The notes under the pieces are model-generated. The model searched no databases. It was not told the DNA's origin and saw only the letters and a program-made list of their open reading frames with translations. Of a DNA stretch of 64,000 nucleotides, positions 59,824 through 64,000 are shown piece by piece. Each line of letters begins with the position of its first letter. Position 1 is the stretch's first letter. The DNA comes from Nocardia xishanensis NBRC 101358 (GTDB lineage: Bacteria > Actinomycetota > Actinomycetes > Mycobacteriales > Mycobacteriaceae). The stretch lies in the NCBI RefSeq assembly GCF_001613365.1, contig NZ_BDCF01000018.1:1-64000 (forward strand), read 5' to 3'. A program made the position numbers and the translations under genes.

Positions 59824-61881
59824 ATGGACGGACTTCCGTTCGATTCGCTGTACCGTCACGGGTTCGCCCGGGTAGCGGTCGCGGTGCCGCGGATGCGGGT
59901 CGCCGATCCGGCGTACAACGTCGACGAGACGCTGAATCTGGCACGGCGGGCGGCCGCCGACGGCGCGGTGCTGACGGTGTTTCCCGAGCTCGGCCTCTCC
60001 GCCTACACCGCCGACGACCTGTTCCATCAGGACGCGCTGGACGACGCGGTGGACGCGGCGCTGCGCAAGGTGGTCGCCGAGAGCGCCGATATCGACACCG
60101 TGCTCCTCGTCGGCGCGCCGGTGCGCTCGCAGGGACGGCTGTTCAACTGCGGCATCGCCGTCTGCCGCGGGCGGGTGCTCGGCGCCGCGCCCAAGAGCTA
60201 TCTGCCGAACTATCGCGAGTTCTACGAGAAGCGCCAATTCGCCGCGGCCAGAGAGAATCTCGCTGGACACATCACGATCGCGGGGCAGCGCGCGCCCTTC
60301 GGCGCGGATCTGCTCTTCACCGCGACCGATCTGGCCTCCTTCACTTTTCACCTGGAGATCTGCGAGGACGGCTGGGTGCCGCTACCGCCGAGCGGCTACG
60401 CGGCGCTGGCCGGGGCCACGGTGCTGGTGAATCTCTCGGCCAGCAACATCGTGATCGGCAAGGCCGACTACCGCAGGGCGCTGTGCACCTCGCATTCCGC
60501 GCGATTCCTCGCGGCCTACCTGTATTCGGCGGCGGGACACGGGGAATCGACGACCGACATGGCCTGGGACGGGCAGGCGCTGGTCTGCGAGAACGGCGAT
60601 CTGCTCGCCGAGGGCGAACGCTTCGCCGACCACCCGCAACTGGTGACGGCCGACATCGATCTACAACGGCTGGCCGCCGACCGGCTCCGCACCACCAGCT
60701 TCGCCGACAACGTGCACGACCACCGCGAGCGATTGAGCGCCATGCGCCGCGTCGAATTCGATCTGCCCGTGCCGCAGGACGCGGTGCCGCTGAGCCGCGA
60801 AATCCAGCGCTTCCCTTATGTTCCCGCCGATCCCGCCGCGCGCAACGAACGCTGCGCCGAGGTGCACCACATCCAGGTGGAAGGACTGAGCACCCGGCTG
60901 CGCGCGACCGGCTCGGGGCGGCTGGTGATCGGCGTCTCCGGCGGACTCGACTCGACCCAGGCGCTGATCGTCGCCGCCAAGACCATGGACCGGCTCGGAC
61001 TGCCACGCGCGAACGTGCTGGCCTACACCATGCCCGGATTCGCGACGAGCGCACGCACCCGCACCGACGCGCACCGGCTGATGGCTGCCCTCGGGGTGAC
61101 CGCGACGGAGATCGACATCCGCCCCTCGGCGACGCAGATGTTGCGCGATCTGAATCACCCTGCGGCCGACGGTGTTCCGCAGTACGACGTCACCTACGAG
61201 AATGTACAGGCGGGCGAGCGCACGTCGCATCTGTTCCGGCTGGCCAACCAGCACGGCGCGCTGGTGGTCGGCACCGGCGACCTCAGCGAACTCGCGCTCG
61301 GCTGGTGCACCTTCGGCGTCGGAGACCACATGGCCCACTACAGCGTGAACGCCTCGGTGCCGAAGACCTTGATCAAGTACCTCATCGCCTGGTCCGCCGA
61401 CACCGGGCAGTTCGGCCCCGAGGCGTCGGAAGTCTTGAAATCCATTCTGCGGACCGAGATCTCACCTGAACTCGTGCCGGGCTCCGATACCGACGCCGAC
61501 GGGCCGAGTCAGAGTTCCGAGGCCACGGTCGGCCCGTACGAGCTCCAGGACTTCCACCTGTACTACCTGCTGCGTTTCGGCTATCGGCCGAGCCGGGTGG
61601 CGTACCTGGCCAGGCACGCCTGGTCGGACCGCGAGCGCGGGCCGTGGCCCGACCTGATCCCGGCCGATCAGCGCAACGCCTACGATCTGCCGACCATCAA
61701 GCGCTGGCTCGCCGAATTCCTGCGGCGGTTCGTCCAAACCAGCCAGTTCAAGCGGTCGACCTTGCCCAACGCGCCCAAAGTCGGCTCCGGCGGCTCGCTC
61801 TCGCCGCGCGGGGACTGGCGCGCGCCGAGCGACGCCTCGGCCGCCGCCTGGCTGGACGAGCTCGAACGCAACGTGCCCTGA
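59824..61881 (+). CDS. nadE: Glutamine-dependent NAD(+) synthetase
   Basis: 685 residues from the ATG at 59824, preceded by AAGGGG. The N-terminal nitrilase-type glutaminase domain has Glu55 in FPELGLSAY, Lys124 in PKSYLPNY and the nucleophile Cys180 in LEICEDGW. The C-terminal synthetase domain has the PP-loop SGGLDST at 372-378 and later GTGDLSELALGWCTFG. It amidates nicotinate adenine dinucleotide with ammonia tunnelled from glutamine. The length matches the mycobacterial enzyme. It is the last step of NAD synthesis; the PnuC gene at 5.3 kb is the only other NAD-related gene seen. Confidence 0.94.
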   Translation: MDGLPFDSLYRHGFARVAVAVPRMRVADPAYNVDETLNLARRAAADGAVLTVFPELGLSAYTADDLFHQDALDDAVDAALRKVVAESADIDTVLLVGAPVRSQGRLFNCGIAVCRGRVLGAAPKSYLPNYREFYEKRQFAAARENLAGHITIAGQRAPFGADLLFTATDLASFTFHLEICEDGWVPLPPSGYAALAGATVLVNLSASNIVIGKADYRRALCTSHSARFLAAYLYSAAGHGESTTDMAWDGQALVCENGDLLAEGERFADHPQLVTADIDLQRLAADRLRTTSFADNVHDHRERLSAMRRVEFDLPVPQDAVPLSREIQRFPYVPADPAARNERCAEVHHIQVEGLSTRLRATGSGRLVIGVSGGLDSTQALIVAAKTMDRLGLPRANVLAYTMPGFATSARTRTDAHRLMAALGVTATEIDIRPSATQMLRDLNHPAADGVPQYDVTYENVQAGERTSHLFRLANQHGALVVGTGDLSELALGWCTFGVGDHMAHYSVNASVPKTLIKYLIAWSADTGQFGPEASEVLKSILRTEISPELVPGSDTDADGPSQSSEATVGPYELQDFHLYYLLRFGYRPSRVAYLARHAWSDRERGPWPDLIPADQRNAYDLPTIKRWLAEFLRRFVQTSQFKRSTLPNAPKVGSGGSLSPRGDWRAPSDASAAAWLDELERNVP

Positions 61882-62068
61882 TCACGGCGACGCGCGGTAC
61901 GCACGATCCGGCGACGCCGCGCACATTCGGCATACGCGTACCGAAAACCTTTGAACAGCAGTAGGATCCGCCCATCGCGCAAGCGCCCGCGCGTGCCGGC
62001 GACCGACCGGAGTGCCATGGCGACCAGGGCGGCGGAGAACGCCACCCAAGCGCCGCGACGCCCCTTTT

Positions 62069-62809
62069 TCATTGCTTCTGGGCGGCGATCACCGAAAGCA
62101 GTTCCACCAGGTGCGCTTCGGTCTTCGCCTTGTCCATGCCGAGGCCGGTCAGCAGGCCCGCGCCGTTCTCCTGTTCGAGCAGGGCGAGCAGGATGTGCTC
62201 GGTGCCGATGTAATTGTGACCCAGGCGAAGCGCCTCGCGAAAGGTCAGCTCGAGCGCCTTCTTGGCCTCGGCGTCGAAGGGCACCAGAGCGGCGGGGCCG
62301 CCCTCGCCGTCCGGCTCGGCGGGCGGAAGCGCCGCGGTCGCGGCCGCGCGCACCTCGTCCAGGTCGAGGCCCGCGGTGAGAATCTCCTTGGCGGCAAGAC
62401 TTGCGGGCTCGCTCAGCAGTCCGAGCACCAGGTGGACGGGCCCGATGAGCTTGTTGCCCGCGGTCTGCGCGGCCTGCTGAGAGGCCATCACCACCGCGCG
62501 GGCGCGCGGAGTGAACTTGGCGAATCCGGCGTTCGGATCCATCGCCGCGGCCTCGGCCGGGTCGCCGGGTCCCTTGGCCACGAACCGTTTCTGCGCGGCC
62601 TGCTTCGTGACGCCCATGCTGGCGCCGATATCGGTCCATGACGCGCCGGAGCGGCGAGCTTGGTCGACGAAGTGGCCGATCAGGTGATCGGCCACTTCGT
62701 CGAGATGACCCGCGGCGATGACCGCGTCGGAGAGCTGCTCGAGCACGTTGTCCGGCCGAGCCTTCTTGATGGCGGAGATGAGGTCGTCGAGGCGAACGGA
62801 AGAAGTCAT
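62069..62809 (-). CDS. clpC2: ClpC2-like protein: helix-turn-helix plus two Clp N-terminal repeats
   Basis: 246 residues from the ATG at 62809. The first 80 residues are helical and end with a helix-turn-helix, SWTDIGASMGVTKQAAQKRF (57-76). Two Clp-N repeats follow (about 97-160 and 170-246): FTPRARAVVMASQQAAQTAG with GPVHLVLGLL, and FREALRLGHNYIGTEHILLALL. There is no ATPase domain. This is the ClpC2 layout of mycobacteria, where ClpC2 is known to bind cyclomarin-type antibiotics that attack ClpC1 and to regulate its own promoter. Two palindromes at 62810-62859 abut the start codon and fit that autoregulation. No Shine-Dalgarno is clear; the transcript may be leaderless or very short. Confidence 0.85.
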   Translation of the reverse strand: MTSSVRLDDLISAIKKARPDNVLEQLSDAVIAAGHLDEVADHLIGHFVDQARRSGASWTDIGASMGVTKQAAQKRFVAKGPGDPAEAAAMDPNAGFAKFTPRARAVVMASQQAAQTAGNKLIGPVHLVLGLLSEPASLAAKEILTAGLDLDEVRAAATAALPPAEPDGEGGPAALVPFDAEAKKALELTFREALRLGHNYIGTEHILLALLEQENGAGLLTGLGMDKAKTEAHLVELLSVIAAQKQ

Positions 62810-62830
62810 GCGTCAACCATAAGTTGACGC
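62810..62830 (-). promoter_or_regulatory. Operator palindrome 1 of the clpC2-like gene
   Basis: GCGTCAAC - CATAA - GTTGACGC, perfect 8-bp arms, directly next to the ATG. Same core as the palindrome at 62837-62859 (GTCAAC-N5-GTTGAC). Confidence 0.8.
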
Positions 62831-62836
62831 CGTATC

Positions 62837-62859
62837 ATCGTCAACCTTTAGTTGACGAT
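62837..62859 (-). promoter_or_regulatory. Operator palindrome 2 of the clpC2-like gene
   Basis: ATCGTCAAC - CTTTA - GTTGACGAT, perfect 9-bp arms. Centre-to-centre distance from the first is 28 bases, a little under three helical turns. Confidence 0.8.
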
Positions 62860-62885
62860 CTTGATCGGACGCTCCCCCGTCGCCG

Positions 62886-63974
62886 CTAGCGCAACCCCGC
62901 CGCGGCCGCCGCGCCGCGCACGATGAGCTCCTTGACCCGGGCGCCGAGACGCCCACGCAGCACGGTCCGCGCCGGTGTGTCGTCGGCGTGCAGCAGCTGG
63001 ACGACCGCGTCGCGCCTGCCGAGGCTGATGCACTGGAGGACATACCGGAACCGCAGATCACCAGGCTCGCGTCCGCGCAGCCGCGCCGCGACCACGTCGG
63101 CCGCGTACTTGCCGGTGGGCAGCGCCGTCGCGCACGCCATCCGCAGCGAGCGCTCGCCCGGACCGGCGATCACCGCGCTGTCGCCCGCGGCGTAGATCTC
63201 CGGGTGCGAGATCGAGCGCAGGGTTTCGTCGGTCAGCACCCTGCCCGCGCCGTCCACCGCGAGACCGGCGCGGGCCGCGAGCTCGGGCACGGCGAAACCG
63301 GTTGTCCAGACCGTTGTCTCGGCCGCGATGAACTCACCGCCCGCGAGCCGGACACCGTCCGCGGTCACCTCGACCACCTTGACGTCCGCGCGGATCTCGA
63401 CGCCGAGCTTCTCCAGCACCGCCCGGATGTGCGCGACCGCCTTCGCCGAGAGCCAGGCGCCGGGTTCGTCGGCGCTGAGCAGGACGACGCGCGAATCCCG
63501 CTGAGACTCGGCGATTTCGGCGGCCAGCTCGATGCCGGTGGCGCCCGCGCCGACGACGGCGATCGTTCCACCGTTCGCGGTCCAGGACGAAACCTCGGGC
63601 GTGGCAACGGACTTGGCGAACTCCGCGGCTCCTGGGACGCCACCGGGATCGGCGAGGCTGCCCAGTGCGTAGATCAGCACGTCGTAGCCGACGGAATCGC
63701 CGCCGTCCAACTCGATCCGCTTACCTACGGCATCGATCCGCGTCGCCCGCGCCTGGACGAATCGAATGCCCTTGCGCTCCAACACCTCCGCCAAGCTCCA
63801 CCGGCGCAACCGCTGCCCGGCGACCTGCTGGTGCAACCGCACCCGCTCCACGAACTCGGCGCGGGCGTCGACAACGGTGATCCGCGCGGTCCCCGCCCGC
63901 CCGGCCAGTCGCCGCGCCGCGGCCAGACCCGCGTATCCGGCGCCAAGAACGACGATGTGCTGCTTCCCGGTCAT
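62886..63974 (-). CDS. FAD-dependent oxidoreductase, NDH-2-like
   Basis: 362 residues from the ATG at 63974. The FAD site is IVVLGAGYAGLAAARRL (7-23) and the NAD(P) site is IAVVGAGATGIELAAEI near residue 140; the second FAD motif is SHPEIYAAGDSAVI. This is the NADH dehydrogenase/ferredoxin-reductase-like two-dinucleotide fold, without redox cysteines. It lacks the C-terminal membrane helix of typical type II NADH dehydrogenases, so activity is open. Related genes in actinobacteria often lie beside regulators. It ends 27 bases before the clpC2 operators. Confidence 0.85.
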   Translation of the reverse strand: MTGKQHIVVLGAGYAGLAAARRLAGRAGTARITVVDARAEFVERVRLHQQVAGQRLRRWSLAEVLERKGIRFVQARATRIDAVGKRIELDGGDSVGYDVLIYALGSLADPGGVPGAAEFAKSVATPEVSSWTANGGTIAVVGAGATGIELAAEIAESQRDSRVVLLSADEPGAWLSAKAVAHIRAVLEKLGVEIRADVKVVEVTADGVRLAGGEFIAAETTVWTTGFAVPELAARAGLAVDGAGRVLTDETLRSISHPEIYAAGDSAVIAGPGERSLRMACATALPTGKYAADVVAARLRGREPGDLRFRYVLQCISLGRRDAVVQLLHADDTPARTVLRGRLGARVKELIVRGAAAAAGLR

Positions 63975-64000
63975 GATGGTGGCTCCTCTCGTTGGCCGAT

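Noticed and set aside
61680..62072. Minus-strand frame starting MKKGRRGAWVAF at 62072, ATGA-linked to the clpC2-like stop
   Set aside because: It runs 200 bases antisense into the nadE 3' end, has no domain pattern, and the reading downstream looks like a shadow of nadE codons. Only the start overlap speaks for it.

Overview
The window is high-GC, densely coded actinobacterial chromosome. The best fit is Nocardia or a close mycolic-acid relative: it combines a RamB-type acyl-CoA-responsive regulator, a FadE5-like acyl-CoA dehydrogenase, a wax ester synthase/diacylglycerol acyltransferase, an F420-type flavin protein, a pitA / membrane protein / DUF3349 trio, a ClpC2-like protein and a stand-alone GroEL2 behind two CIRCE elements. 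GTG and TTG starts and ATGA/GTGA gene overlaps are frequent. I saw no rRNA, tRNA, CRISPR array, transposase, phage or plasmid gene, so this looks like ordinary chromosome with small accessory patches. The genus call is inference; no comparison was run.

Layout. 1-1.5 kb: end of a molybdenum-cofactor nucleotidyltransferase gene and an XdhC-like gene. 1.5-5.05 kb: an NMT1/SsuA-type ABC importer (binding protein, two permeases, ATPase) on the minus strand. 5.3-8.9 kb: PnuC transporter, DeoR and TetR regulators, LpqC-like esterase. 9.0-17.2 kb: an amino-sugar locus, with a sugar ABC importer (binding protein and two permeases, no ATPase) on the minus strand diverging from a plus-strand operon of sugar isomerase, ROK kinase, NagA, PfkB kinase and class II aldolase. 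This matches a PTS-independent N-acetylgalactosamine/tagatose-6-phosphate route, and the DeoR gene at 6.1 kb is the likely regulator. 17.2-19.3 kb: DUF4254-like gene, small unknown gene, and an XRE-DUF5753/DUF397 pair. 19.5-24.8 kb: phosphate transporter operon, ATP-dependent DNA ligase, RamB. 25-29 kb: MFS exporter with divergent TetR, then the acyl-CoA dehydrogenase. 29.5-34.5 kb: complete urtABCDE urea importer.

34.5-44.6 kb: NERD-domain membrane protein, carboxymuconolactone decarboxylase-like protein, VOC protein, a QorB-like reductase divergent from a QorR/HxlR regulator, F420-type flavin protein, membrane-anchored polysaccharide deacetylase, dihydrolipoamide dehydrogenase, AraC regulator, zinc-free MDR reductase, M19 dipeptidase. 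44.8-56.7 kb: secreted AMIN-like protein, prolyl oligopeptidase, WS/DGAT, alpha/beta hydrolase, TetR, HAD phosphatase, secreted protein, MarR with a divergent beta-propeller lipoprotein, ZIP-like transporter, DUF6585-like protein, Uma2 nuclease. 56.8-64 kb: GroEL2, small unknown, SUFU-like protein, glutamine-dependent NAD synthetase, ClpC2-like regulator behind two tandem palindromes, and an NDH-2-like flavoprotein.

The most notable non-coding structures are two 8-9 bp-arm palindromes abutting the clpC2-like start; a long near-perfect hairpin at 39458-39552 that splits one copy of a two-copy dispersed repeat whose other copy lies just upstream of urtB; an inverted repeat in the amino-sugar divergent promoter; two short frames starting M-x-E-R-S (14127-14192 and 45422-45502) whose stop codons overlap the next gene's ATG; a related GTACT-containing palindrome before the VOC gene and in the qor promoter; and a seven-copy GCGCG microsatellite.
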